Under the pieces are notes generated by a model that did not search any database, was not told the DNA's origin, and saw nothing but the letters and a program-made list of their open reading frames with translations. From positions 1 to 18,982 of the forward strand of contig JBGPBY010000078.1 in assembly GCA_041481485.1 (NCBI GenBank): DNA of 18,982 nucleotides. Direction: 5' to 3'. Position 1 is the stretch's first letter; each line of letters starts with the position of its first letter. Source of the DNA: JBGPBY01 sp041481485. Its GTDB lineage: Bacteria; Acidobacteriota; Terriglobia; 20CM-2-55-15. Positions 7,873 to 15,472 of this stretch are shown one piece after another. A program made the translations under genes and the position numbers.

Positions 7873-9113
7873 TCGATCCGTTTATGTTGCTCGGCGCTAT
7901 TCTGCTTTTGCCTGTAATCGCGCTGTTTGGTTTCGTGGGCTGCGCCGCCCTACTGGGTCTGGATGATGTCGAGTACAAGTCAACGGTAACCGTGAATCCT
8001 CTCGAGGCCACCCTCCAGCAGGGGCAGCAGCAAAGATTCGAAGCAACAGCAAGTTGGGATAAGAATGCAACAATTAGTTGGGACCCATCGGGACAATTCA
8101 GCCAACAAATAGGAAATGCGGCTGTCTATACGGCTCCGGCAACAATCGCAACGCCTACATCGATTACGATCAAGGCCACTGCTAGAAATAAGGACAAGGA
8201 CGGAAACCTATACGACGTTTCTGGAACCGCCACGGTCCACCTGGTCCCGACATCGCCAATGCAGATTCCATACGACTCGACAATCCTTGCGACTCAAGGC
8301 CTCGTGTCGTACTGGCGGCTGCAAGAATTGCAAAGTGCAGAACCTCCCATCCCGATGACAGACAACACGCCATTTTCCGGTGGGGTCGCAAACGACATGA
8401 AGAACCTCAACAATGGCGTATACAAAGCGGTGAGGGTGGTGGCCAATGCTACGACTCCGGACTCCCCGGATGCACCGGGCACACTCAACTTAGAGTCACC
8501 CGGGCTCTTGAACAACCCCAACAAGCCAAGCACCTCACTTCAAGTCGACGGCGGATACGTCGAGGTTCCCTTCAGCAACGCGCTCTTGTTGTCGAGTTTT
8601 TCGCTCGAGGCTTTAGTTTTCCCGGAGTGGAGCGCGGCTGAAAGAAAACTTTTACGAACAGCCGTCACATTCCTTGGGATGACTTCTCCATCTGGATTTG
8701 CAATCTATGCAGGTCCGAATAATCCGACAAGTGCAACTGACCCCGATGTCTGGCAGGTGTGGATGGGCGACGGAACGCAGTTCAGAAGAATCCCGGCCAA
8801 CCAGGGGTCCCCTCTTCTGGTCGATTTCACAAAAACCAACTATTTGGCCGTCACGTATGATCAATCAACGCAATTGCTGAATCTGTACACCTACGTCGCC
8901 GGAATTCAATTTACGGACCCCTCCTTCAACTCTGTGCACGATGCGCAAATTACCTATTCACGAACTGCCAATCCATCAAGCCATTTCTTGATTGGACTCG
9001 AAAGGACTACACCGCCTCTCTATCCTTTCAAAGGAAGAATGCAGGAAGTCGCAATCTACAATAGAGCCCTGAGCCTGAACGAGATTAAGTCGCACATTCA
9101 GGCGGCGCTTTAG
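7869..9113 (+). CDS. Membrane-anchored Ig-like + LamG-domain protein
   Basis: A 414-residue protein. Its ATG overlaps the upstream stop (ATGA, 7869-7872), with AAGGAG at 7855-7860 eight nt before, so translation is probably coupled. Residues ~6-30 are strongly hydrophobic and contain FVGC (Cys25), a weak lipobox, so it is either a lipoprotein or a single-pass anchor; the lack of basic residues before the segment makes orientation uncertain. Residues ~37-126 form a bacterial Ig-like domain (TVNPLEATLQQGQQQRF, then ISWDPSG, VYTAPAT, GTATVHL). Residues ~140-412 match a LamG/concanavalin-like jellyroll: GLVSYWRL, FSLEALVFPEW, YLAVTYD, LNLYTYV and the typical ending FKGRMQEVAIYNRALSLNEI. LamG domains often bind sugars or proteins at the cell surface; no catalytic residues are evident. 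The role with its partner is unknown. Confidence 0.82.
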   Translation: MIDPFMLLGAILLLPVIALFGFVGCAALLGLDDVEYKSTVTVNPLEATLQQGQQQRFEATASWDKNATISWDPSGQFSQQIGNAAVYTAPATIATPTSITIKATARNKDKDGNLYDVSGTATVHLVPTSPMQIPYDSTILATQGLVSYWRLQELQSAEPPIPMTDNTPFSGGVANDMKNLNNGVYKAVRVVANATTPDSPDAPGTLNLESPGLLNNPNKPSTSLQVDGGYVEVPFSNALLLSSFSLEALVFPEWSAAERKLLRTAVTFLGMTSPSGFAIYAGPNNPTSATDPDVWQVWMGDGTQFRRIPANQGSPLLVDFTKTNYLAVTYDQSTQLLNLYTYVAGIQFTDPSFNSVHDAQITYSRTANPSSHFLIGLERTTPPLYPFKGRMQEVAIYNRALSLNEIKSHIQAAL

Positions 9114-9143
9114 ATTCTTCCTTTATCTGAGGAATGAAAAATG

Positions 9144-9881
9144 TCAAACGGACTTCAAATCCTCAGCGGCCTGAATCAAATCCGCAGGCCGGCCAAGGTC
9201 GCGCCAGTAATACTCGTCAACACGAAAGGCGAGAATCTTTTGTCCGCGGGCCGCAAGATTCAAGTAGGAGTTGATGATCGAAAAAGCGCCTTCTTCCGCA
9301 ATCATTGGAAGCAAACGCGGAGAAATGACGTGAATTCCGGAAAATGCCAGAGGCTGCAGCAACCCGGCAGAGCGTACCAGTTCATCCTTCTCGCCGGTTC
9401 GGCCTCGGCGTCCGCAAAACTGATTCTGCTCATCAAAAAGAAGGTATCGGGACGTCTCGCGATTTTTTACCGCAAGCGTGGCGAGGGACTGGTTCTCACT
9501 GTGATATTCCACCATGCGTTTGAGATCGATCGAACTGATAACATCGACGTTGTGGAGGATGAACGGTTCATCCAGATGTTTGGGATCGTCGAGGAAAAAC
9601 CATGCCGCCTTCTTCAGTCCGCCGCCGGTGTCGAGCAACGCCTCTTCGCGCGAGACTTCAATCCGCATATCAAAATCATTTTTTGATTTCAGGAACTCGA
9701 TAATCATGCCGGCGAGATGATGCACGTTGACGATGACTTCATCGACTCCGAACTTCCGCAGGCGGGTCAGCGTGATCTCCAACAGAGTGCGGCCCGAAAC
9801 CTCGACCAGCGCCTTCGGCCGGCTGTCTGTGATTGGCCGCAGGCGGGTACCCAGGCCGGCAGCCAGCACCATGGCCTTCAT
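9144..9881 (-). CDS. MurU-like nucleotidyltransferase (NDP-sugar pyrophosphorylase)
   Basis: A 245-residue nucleotidyltransferase that would join an NTP to a sugar-1-phosphate. The nucleotide-binding signature LAAGLGTRLRP occupies residues 6-16 and the catalytic lysine motif PKALVEV follows (Lys23). DTGGGLKKA at 83-91 is the TGGG sugar/phosphate loop typical of MurU and related mannose/GlcNAc-1-P enzymes, and HNVDV (Asp117) is the metal-binding strand. Its length is close to MurU (about 220-240 residues). It overlaps the upstream sugar kinase gene by ATGA. AmgK makes MurNAc-1-P or GlcNAc-1-P and MurU converts it to the UDP-sugar in peptidoglycan recycling of pseudomonads, so that pathway is the best guess. 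A different NDP-sugar (heptose, mannose) remains possible. Cytosolic. Confidence 0.82.
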   Translation of the reverse strand: MKAMVLAAGLGTRLRPITDSRPKALVEVSGRTLLEITLTRLRKFGVDEVIVNVHHLAGMIIEFLKSKNDFDMRIEVSREEALLDTGGGLKKAAWFFLDDPKHLDEPFILHNVDVISSIDLKRMVEYHSENQSLATLAVKNRETSRYLLFDEQNQFCGRRGRTGEKDELVRSAGLLQPLAFSGIHVISPRLLPMIAEEGAFSIINSYLNLAARGQKILAFRVDEYYWRDLGRPADLIQAAEDLKSV

Positions 9882-11305
9882 AGGCCCAGCTTCTCCAGCC
9901 CCAGATGACCCACGCGCACGTCGACGCCACTTCGGCCGCGCAAATGTTTTGCCAGTTGTTCGGCAAGAAAAACCGAGCGGTGTTGTCCGCCGGTACAGCC
10001 AAACGACACCATCAGGTTCCGGAATCCGCGCTTCTGATAGTTGCTCAAGCTGGCTTCCACCAGCGATGTGACGCTGGCGAGGTACAAATGCACGCTCTCC
10101 TGCTGCATCAGGTAATCCATCACGGGCGCGTCTTTGCCGGTGAGTTTCATGAATCGTTCCTCGCGCCCCGGATTCGGTAAACTTCGGGCATCGAAAACGA
10201 ACCCGCCGCCATTTCCGCTCTCGTCCTTTGGATGACCCTGATGAAAAGAAAAACTGTAAATCCGCACGACGGTGTTTTCCGCGCCGGAATCGATGCTGTT
10301 GAGTTTTTCGGACGACAGCATGCCGCGGAACGCCTCCATCAACGTGGGCATCGCGATGGGAAGCTCGATGTGGTGCAGCAGCCAGCGCAGGTTCTTCAGG
10401 GCGTAGGGCACGCTCTGCAAAAAATGAGGTTTGCGCTCAAAGAAACCTCGAAATCCGTACGCACCCAGCGCCTGCATGATGCGGACGTAGACATAGGCGT
10501 AGTAGTGCCGCATGAACTCCTCGGGGCGGATCGGGAGGAAGCCGGAGAGCGAGTCGAGATAGTGATCCAGCAGCTGCTGCCGCAATTCAGGCGGCAGATC
10601 GGCCTTGCCGTCGTAGAGCAGCGATGCAATGTCATAGTGCAGCGCGCCTTTGCGCCCGCCCTGATAATCGAGAAAATACGGCTGGCTGCCGCGCAGCATG
10701 ATGTTGCGCGACTGAAAATCGCGATAGAGAAAGTAATCACGGTCGGCGCTCAACAGGAAACTCGTCAAACGTTCGAAGTCATCTTCGAGCGCCTGTTCGT
10801 TGAACGGAATGTCGGCGAGTCTCAGAAAATAGTATTTGAAATAGTTCAAGTCCCAGGCAATGGATTGGCGGTCGAAGCTCTCGCGCGGGTAGCATATCTT
10901 ATAGTTGAAGTCGCGGCCGGCTTCGATCTGGAAACGAGGCAGTGCGGAGATCGCCTGGCGGTAGGCTTCGACAACTTCGGGGGCAATATTCTCGCCCTCC
11001 CGGTTTTTTGTGAGGAATTGAAAGAGAGTCGTGTCTCCAAGATCTTCTTCGAGATATGCGCCTTCGTTCAGGTCTTCAATATAGATTTCCGGCACCGGCA
11101 ATCCATGCCGGCGAAAATGCTTCGAGAATTCGAGAAACGCCGCGTTCTCTTCGCGAACTCCATGAAGAATGCCAATCGCGCTGAATTTGCCGTTGGCCAG
11201 ACGGATAATGTGCCGGCCGGAACCTCCCAGCTGGCCCTGAATCGAATGCACGCGCTCGGCCGGAGAGCGGAAATGCTTTTCAAACAGTGTTTCAAGAATG
11301 CCCAT
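9878..11305 (-). CDS. AmgK-like sugar kinase fused to RapZ C-terminal domain
   Basis: A 475-residue two-domain protein. Residues ~1-330 are an aminoglycoside-phosphotransferase-type kinase: Brenner motif YRDFQSRNIML with catalytic Asp196 and Asn201, and the metal-binding FLDYQGGRKG with Asp213. This branch includes AmgK, which phosphorylates MurNAc and GlcNAc at the anomeric carbon. Residues ~346-475 match the C-terminal half of RapZ: FVFDARSLPNP (369-379) and the signature SFGCTGGQHRS (434-444). In E. coli that half of RapZ binds glucosamine-6-phosphate, and full-length RapZ guides RNase E to the GlmZ sRNA; its P-loop N-domain is absent here. The nucleotidyltransferase gene follows with an ATGA overlap. 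I infer a salvage kinase gated by amino-sugar status. Related fusions occur in Bacteroidota, as far as I recall. Start ATG 11305; the ribosome site is weak (AAAGG about 13 nt upstream). Confidence 0.85.
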   Translation of the reverse strand: MGILETLFEKHFRSPAERVHSIQGQLGGSGRHIIRLANGKFSAIGILHGVREENAAFLEFSKHFRRHGLPVPEIYIEDLNEGAYLEEDLGDTTLFQFLTKNREGENIAPEVVEAYRQAISALPRFQIEAGRDFNYKICYPRESFDRQSIAWDLNYFKYYFLRLADIPFNEQALEDDFERLTSFLLSADRDYFLYRDFQSRNIMLRGSQPYFLDYQGGRKGALHYDIASLLYDGKADLPPELRQQLLDHYLDSLSGFLPIRPEEFMRHYYAYVYVRIMQALGAYGFRGFFERKPHFLQSVPYALKNLRWLLHHIELPIAMPTLMEAFRGMLSSEKLNSIDSGAENTVVRIYSFSFHQGHPKDESGNGGGFVFDARSLPNPGREERFMKLTGKDAPVMDYLMQQESVHLYLASVTSLVEASLSNYQKRGFRNLMVSFGCTGGQHRSVFLAEQLAKHLRGRSGVDVRVGHLGLEKLGL

Positions 11306-11391
11306 ATCGATGAGTAACCTTTAGCAAGATACCATCGAATACTCACGCGTCGACACGCCTGAAAACGGGAGAACATTTCGAATGCTGTAAG

Positions 11392-12621
11392 ATGGATTCC
11401 GTGATCTCTGGAGAACCTGCGGGACAAAAACTCGCCGTTGTTATGGTCGGTCTGCCGGCCCGTGGAAAAACGTTTGTTGCGCGCAAGCTGCAACGTTATG
11501 TGTCCTGGCTGGGATATCGCACGCTCTGGGTCAACGTCGGTGACTATCGCCGTGAACGGGCGGGCGCGAAACAGTCCGCGGCGTATTTCGCGCCGGACAA
11601 CGAAGCGACACGAGGCGAGCGCGAGGGTTTCGCCAAAGCGGCGCTCGATGACCTTCTCAATTGGTTTGCGAGGGGCGGCGAAATCGGAATATACGACGCG
11701 ACGAATACGGAGCGGCAGCGGCGGGATTTCATTCGGCGATCGTGCGCTGAGGCTGGCGTCAACGTCATGTTCGTCGAGATCATTTGCGACGATCCGGCGA
11801 TCATCGAGGCCAACGTGCGCAGTATCAAAGTCACGTTGCCCGATTACGCCGGCATGTCACGGGAGGACGGCTTTCGCGACTTTCTTGCGCGCATCTCCCA
11901 GTATGAACGGACCTATGTTCCGGTCGAAGATGATGAAGGCAGTTACGTCAAAGTCATCGATGCCGGCCGTCAGGTCATCTCCAACCGCATCGAGGGATAT
12001 CTCCCGTCACGCCTCGCGATCTTCCTGATGCAGATTCGTCCCACAGAACGCGTCATTTGGCTCAGCCGTCACGGCGAAAGCGAATCCAATCTTACCGGAC
12101 GGATTGGCGGGGATGCTCCGCTCACCGTACGGGGACGGGAATACGCGCTCAAATTGGCTGCATTCGTCCGCGAACGATCTACCGCACCGGTTGTCTGGAC
12201 CAGCACGCTCCAACGAACTGTGGCGACCGGACAGTTGATCGGTTTTCCGGCTCAAAACTTCCGGAACCTCGACGAGATTGATGTAGGGATCTGCGATAGT
12301 TTGACCTATGAGGAAATCAAAGCGCAGATGCCGGAAGAATTCTTCGCCCGCGCACGCGACAAATTCCGTTACCGCTATCCGCGCGGTGAGTCCTATGCGG
12401 ATGTCATTCAGCGGCTCGAAGCGGTGATCGTCGAACTGGAGCGGCAACAATTTCCGGTCCTGATTGTCGCGCATCAGGCGGTCCTGCGCGCCCTTTATGG
12501 CTACCTGATGGGCCGCCCACAGGACGAGTGCCCGTACCTGGAAGTGCCGTTGCACACCGTGATTCAGCTCACTCCGATTGAAACCGGCTACGACGAAGCC
12601 CGGTTCAGGCTCCACCACTGA
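11392..12621 (+). CDS. Bifunctional 6-phosphofructo-2-kinase/fructose-2,6-bisphosphatase
   Basis: A 409-residue protein collinear with animal PFKFB enzymes. The kinase half (~14-215) has Walker A GLPARGKT (20-27), NVGDYRRE, APDN and YDATNT (Asp102). The phosphatase half (~220-405) is a histidine phosphatase with SRHGES (phospho-acceptor His227), the RIGGDAPLTVRG loop, catalytic Glu295 in LDEIDVGI, KFRYRYPRGESY, and AHQAVLR with His361. Every catalytic residue I can place is kept, so both making and breaking fructose-2,6-bisphosphate look possible. The long regulatory tails of the mammalian forms are missing. F2,6BP is classically a eukaryotic regulator of glycolysis; bacterial homologues are uncommon and little studied. 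ATG 11392 has only a weak ribosome site. The gene is divergent from the kinase-RapZ gene across 86 nt, so the two may share control. Confidence 0.93.
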   Translation: MDSVISGEPAGQKLAVVMVGLPARGKTFVARKLQRYVSWLGYRTLWVNVGDYRRERAGAKQSAAYFAPDNEATRGEREGFAKAALDDLLNWFARGGEIGIYDATNTERQRRDFIRRSCAEAGVNVMFVEIICDDPAIIEANVRSIKVTLPDYAGMSREDGFRDFLARISQYERTYVPVEDDEGSYVKVIDAGRQVISNRIEGYLPSRLAIFLMQIRPTERVIWLSRHGESESNLTGRIGGDAPLTVRGREYALKLAAFVRERSTAPVVWTSTLQRTVATGQLIGFPAQNFRNLDEIDVGICDSLTYEEIKAQMPEEFFARARDKFRYRYPRGESYADVIQRLEAVIVELERQQFPVLIVAHQAVLRALYGYLMGRPQDECPYLEVPLHTVIQLTPIETGYDEARFRLHH

Positions 12622-12636
12622 GTGCCCGATTCTTCG

Positions 12637-12661
12637 CTGTAGGCGCGGTCTATGACCGCGC
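12637..12661. repeat. REP-like palindrome, consensus copy
   Basis: A third copy of the unit seen at 12-84, here with a perfect 8-bp stem and 3-nt loop (GCGCGGTCTATGACCGCGC at 12643-12661). It lies 15 nt after the stop of the PFKFB-like gene and before the convergent BlaR1-type gene. It is identical to the reverse complement of the copy at 60-84, and the following CGATCT is also shared with the copy at 12-36. It may act as the 3' end structure of the PFKFB-like transcript. Confidence 0.75.
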
Positions 12662-12722
12662 ACGATCTTGATTCTGCGGGGTTACAAATTGATGGAATTC
12701 GAATTGAGCGACTTGAGCTGCA

Positions 12723-14645
12723 TCAATTGGTGAGGTTGAAGTTCGCCGTGATTGAGGTTAGCGTTTCTACAGGAACCCCATCCACGAGTGTTGGTCTGTA
12801 TATCCAATTTTGAACTGCAGACAATGCGGAGTCCGAAAATACAGGATCCGTGCTGGAAACGACGCGAATTTCCCGGATGTGACCATCGATTCCGACACTG
12901 GCCGATAGCACTACGGTTCCTTCAAGTCCCAATTGAAAAGCAGTAGCGGGATAAACCGGCTTTGGAGCAGAGGTGGTCAGTCCTCCAACCTGAACATCTC
13001 CGCCTATTCGAATGGGCACACGGGTTGCGTTTGCAGAAGGAGTTACCGTTGCGGATCGAATCGGTAGTCTTGCGGAGATAGTGGTTTCACTCCTGGCTGA
13101 GTATTGAAGCGGCTCAGATACTGTTGTGGCGGCTCTGCGAGGACCAGTTCGGAATGATGCTTGTGCGGAAATGTCCACGCTTGTCGAAACAATCACTCCG
13201 AGCCGAAGCCTGCTCGAAACTTCGGTCTGCTGTCCGGCGACAACCTCGATATGTTCTTTTATCGCAGTGTCAAAGTCCTGAAGGCTCGTGGTCATCGTGT
13301 AGTCTCCAGGCGGCAGTTGGTCGACAGTAAACTTTCCCAATCCGTTCGTCAAAACTGTTCGCGTAAAACCGGATTTGAGATCCCTGATCGTAATGGTGGC
13401 ATGATAGAGAACGCCCCCTTTAGCATCAGATACGGTACCGGTAATGATCCCTTCAGTGAGGGGAACTATTCCGATCTGTGCGGTTTTTACAGCCGTCGAG
13501 GCTTCAGGTGGCGGGCTGGCCAGCGCTTCCCGAGCGCCAGACTTCAGCTTTGTTTCACTGGAAAATGGACTGAACACCGCAACAGAAGAAGCTGTCCTTT
13601 CCGCCGCTTCCATTTTGACTGCTTTTGCAACTACCGGCTCCGCATTGCCGTACTGCATCGCCGCAATGGGCAAGGTCAGCGCAAACGATGCGAATATGAT
13701 TCCGGCGACAATGCCCTTTCCGACCTTCCTTCTATTTATGGATGGATTCAACATGGCTAACATTCTCCTTTCCAGATTGGATGTTCCGGCCATCGCCAGA
13801 GCAGCAACGCCAGGTCTTCGGGTGTGGTTTAGTGTGCGTACAAGATCCAGAACATGTTCGGCATAACTCGGGCCATCGATGCCAAGTCGCAACACGGCGT
13901 CATCGCAGGCAAACTCGCTTTCGCGCCGCAGGCGGGAACACGCCAGCCAGAACAGCGGATTGAACCAATAGATAACTCTCGCGCTTTCCGCCACCGCCTG
14001 TATCAGCCAGTCATTACGTTTTACGTGCGACAGTTCGTGAGCCAGCACAGCGCGCATCCGCTCCACGGGCCAGTTCTCGCTTTGACTCGGAAGCAGTATT
14101 CGAGGACGAATGGTTCCCCATGTTCCAAGGATGGAGGACTTCGAATTCCACAGCAGTTTTACCGGCCGGCGCAATTGGAACGCGTGTCGGATGTTGTCCG
14201 CAAGCGTGAGCCAGGTTCTGTGTCGAACCGGCCCAGATCGCAGTGCGAGCCGCATCAACTTTAAAATCTCGATGAACAGCAATCCCGCAATTAGCGCGGC
14301 TCCGATGCTCCAGATAGCCAGCACGGTCAGCGGCTGCGGCCGATGGTCGCGCACGATTCGAAATTCGAATGGAAGCGTGCGGTTGGCGGCCACGAATGCG
14401 GCAGAACTATTCGTTTCATGGCCGGAAGCGGAGGCGGCCGTATTTATTGAAATCTGTGGGACTCCGGGCCGCCATGCGGGAAGGATCATTCCCAACAGGG
14501 GAAGAGTCAGCGCGCTGAGCAGGCCCGCGGTCCATATCCAGTGCCGAAGTGCTGCCGATTGCCGCTGTGCAATGAGCGATGCGGTAAACGTCAGGCAGAG
14601 GATCGCGGACGACTTCACGACAATTCCAACTATGATGAGGATCAT
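12723..14645 (-). CDS. BlaR1-type M56 metallopeptidase sensor with TonB C-terminal domain
   Basis: A 640-residue membrane protein. Residues 1-330 are a BlaR1/MecR1-like M56 core: predicted membrane segments near 3-25, 37-57, 108-130 and 308-330, and cytosolic zinc motif HELSH (203-207) with third ligand Glu244 in SEFACDD. BlaR1 cleaves the repressor BlaI after an outside signal. The usual penicillin-binding sensor domain is absent. Instead there is a linker, a carboxypeptidase-regulatory-like beta-sandwich (~400-475: GTVSDAKGGVLYHATI, TNGLGKFTVDQLPPGDY), and a TonB C-terminal domain (~561-638: PVYPATAFQLGLEGTVVLSASVGIDG, NWIYRP). Such M56-TonB fusions are frequent in Acidobacteriota and their stimulus is unknown; beta-lactam sensing should not be assumed. 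It overlaps the blaI-like gene by ATGA. Confidence 0.88.
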   Translation of the reverse strand: MILIIVGIVVKSSAILCLTFTASLIAQRQSAALRHWIWTAGLLSALTLPLLGMILPAWRPGVPQISINTAASASGHETNSSAAFVAANRTLPFEFRIVRDHRPQPLTVLAIWSIGAALIAGLLFIEILKLMRLALRSGPVRHRTWLTLADNIRHAFQLRRPVKLLWNSKSSILGTWGTIRPRILLPSQSENWPVERMRAVLAHELSHVKRNDWLIQAVAESARVIYWFNPLFWLACSRLRRESEFACDDAVLRLGIDGPSYAEHVLDLVRTLNHTRRPGVAALAMAGTSNLERRMLAMLNPSINRRKVGKGIVAGIIFASFALTLPIAAMQYGNAEPVVAKAVKMEAAERTASSVAVFSPFSSETKLKSGAREALASPPPEASTAVKTAQIGIVPLTEGIITGTVSDAKGGVLYHATITIRDLKSGFTRTVLTNGLGKFTVDQLPPGDYTMTTSLQDFDTAIKEHIEVVAGQQTEVSSRLRLGVIVSTSVDISAQASFRTGPRRAATTVSEPLQYSARSETTISARLPIRSATVTPSANATRVPIRIGGDVQVGGLTTSAPKPVYPATAFQLGLEGTVVLSASVGIDGHIREIRVVSSTDPVFSDSALSAVQNWIYRPTLVDGVPVETLTSITANFNLTN

Positions 14646-15034
14646 CGGCGGCCACTTTTTCGGGCTTTCTCGATCAACTGCGCCAGACGGTCGAGCTCTT
14701 CGTCTGAAATCCGGCTGCCTTCGTTACCGATCAGGGCGGCCAGTACCTTCTCCGGCGATCCGCCAAAGAACGTGTTCACCAGGTGCTTCAGCGCCGGCAG
14801 ACGTACGGCGTGCCGTGGAACCGTCGGCGTATATACGAATCGAGTGCCTTCGGTCTCGTGCTGCACGTGCCCCTTCTCCTCGAGGACACGAAGCTGAGTG
14901 CGGACTGTGGAGTAATTCGGGTTGCCGGTCAGTTCCGACATCACATCCCCGGCCGTAGCCCGTCCGCGCCGGTAAAGAATGTCCATGATTTGCCGTTCGC
15001 GGCGGCTGAGTTTCAGGTGCAGCGATTTGCTCAT
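14642..15034 (-). CDS. BlaI/MecI/CopY-family repressor
   Basis: A 130-residue winged-helix repressor. The N-terminal part (LSRRERQIMDILYRRGRATAGDVMSEL, then NYSTVRTQLRVLEEKGHVQHETEGTRFVYTP) is the characteristic BlaI/MecI DNA-binding domain, with the recognition helix at NYSTVRTQLRVLEEKG. The C-terminal half (about 75-130) is the dimerisation and cleavage region. In the model pathway the M56 protease encoded next removes it to release transcription. It starts at ATG 15034 with AAGGGG only two nt upstream, which is tight. Length is typical (about 120-130). It probably represses its own operon; the target genes beyond that are unknown, and no beta-lactamase gene is in the window. Confidence 0.93.
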   Translation of the reverse strand: MSKSLHLKLSRRERQIMDILYRRGRATAGDVMSELTGNPNYSTVRTQLRVLEEKGHVQHETEGTRFVYTPTVPRHAVRLPALKHLVNTFFGGSPEKVLAALIGNEGSRISDEELDRLAQLIEKARKSGRR

Positions 15035-15055
15035 AGCCCCTTATACCGCAAGAGC

Positions 15056-15073
15056 TATAAAACTAACAGTATA
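15056..15073 (-). promoter_or_regulatory. Candidate promoter/operator of the blaI-blaR1-type operon
   Basis: An AT-rich patch upstream of the repressor start reads TATA-AAACTAACAG-TATA on the plus strand, with an ACT/AGT dyad in its middle. On the minus strand it contains TATACT, a good -10 hexamer about 34 nt before the ATG. BlaI/CopY operators are short dyads overlapping promoters, so this is the natural place to look, but the match to the known ACTACA/TGTAGT-like consensus is weak. Confidence 0.3.
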
Positions 15074-15167
15074 AAAATAGCAGATCGGGGCGAACGGCTG
15101 GATGCAGCATTTCGGAAAGCAGTCTGCTTTCGCCGCCCGCCGAGAATCGAGCCGAGGACGCCACGAA

Positions 15168-15347
15168 TCAGCGATGCCCGGACGACCTACTGGAAACCTT
15201 ACGATACGTCGACAAGCCCACTCGAAAGGCGACTATCGGAGGTCCTACGAACCAAATCGCAAAATAGAGCACCACGGCAATTGTTGAGAAACTGTGTATG
15301 GCCCCCCAGGCGAAGAACCCCACTCCGAGATATGGCAACGTCATCAT
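15168..15347 (-). CDS. Possible 59-aa membrane protein
   Basis: A short open frame starting with two ATGs (15347 and 15344) encodes a 59-residue hydrophobic peptide with two likely membrane segments: YLGVGFFAWGAIHSF and IAVVLYFAIWFVGPPIVAF, followed by a basic tail. An in-frame TGA sits six nt upstream of the start, so it is not a fragment of a longer frame in this phase. No good Shine-Dalgarno is visible, which lowers confidence. It lies in the 438-nt gap between the blaI-type gene and the small gene at 15473, on the same strand as blaI. I do not recognise the family. It could be a relic of a larger membrane protein. Confidence 0.35.
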   Translation of the reverse strand: MMTLPYLGVGFFAWGAIHSFSTIAVVLYFAIWFVGPPIVAFRVGLSTYRKVSSRSSGHR

Positions 15348-15472
15348 AAATCACATTGATTTGTTGGGCGCGCTGGAATGCAGGTTCTCAAGACGCACCC
15401 CGATGTTTCGCGGTAAAATTACTAGTAGATCATCGGCCAGGGTTAACGTCCTGACAAAAAAGGAGGTAGGCC

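Noticed and set aside
9114..9143. Terminator between the convergent LamG and nucleotidyltransferase genes
   Set aside because: Only a short, poorly matched dyad (ATTCTTCC against GGAATGAA) is present, not enough to support a stem.
10232..11317. A 361-codon plus-strand frame
   Set aside because: Antisense to the kinase-RapZ fusion, which carries recognisable catalytic and binding motifs; this frame has none.
12723..14645. Assignment as a beta-lactam resistance sensor
   Set aside because: The penicillin-binding sensor domain of true BlaR1/MecR1 is missing and no beta-lactamase or PBP gene is nearby.
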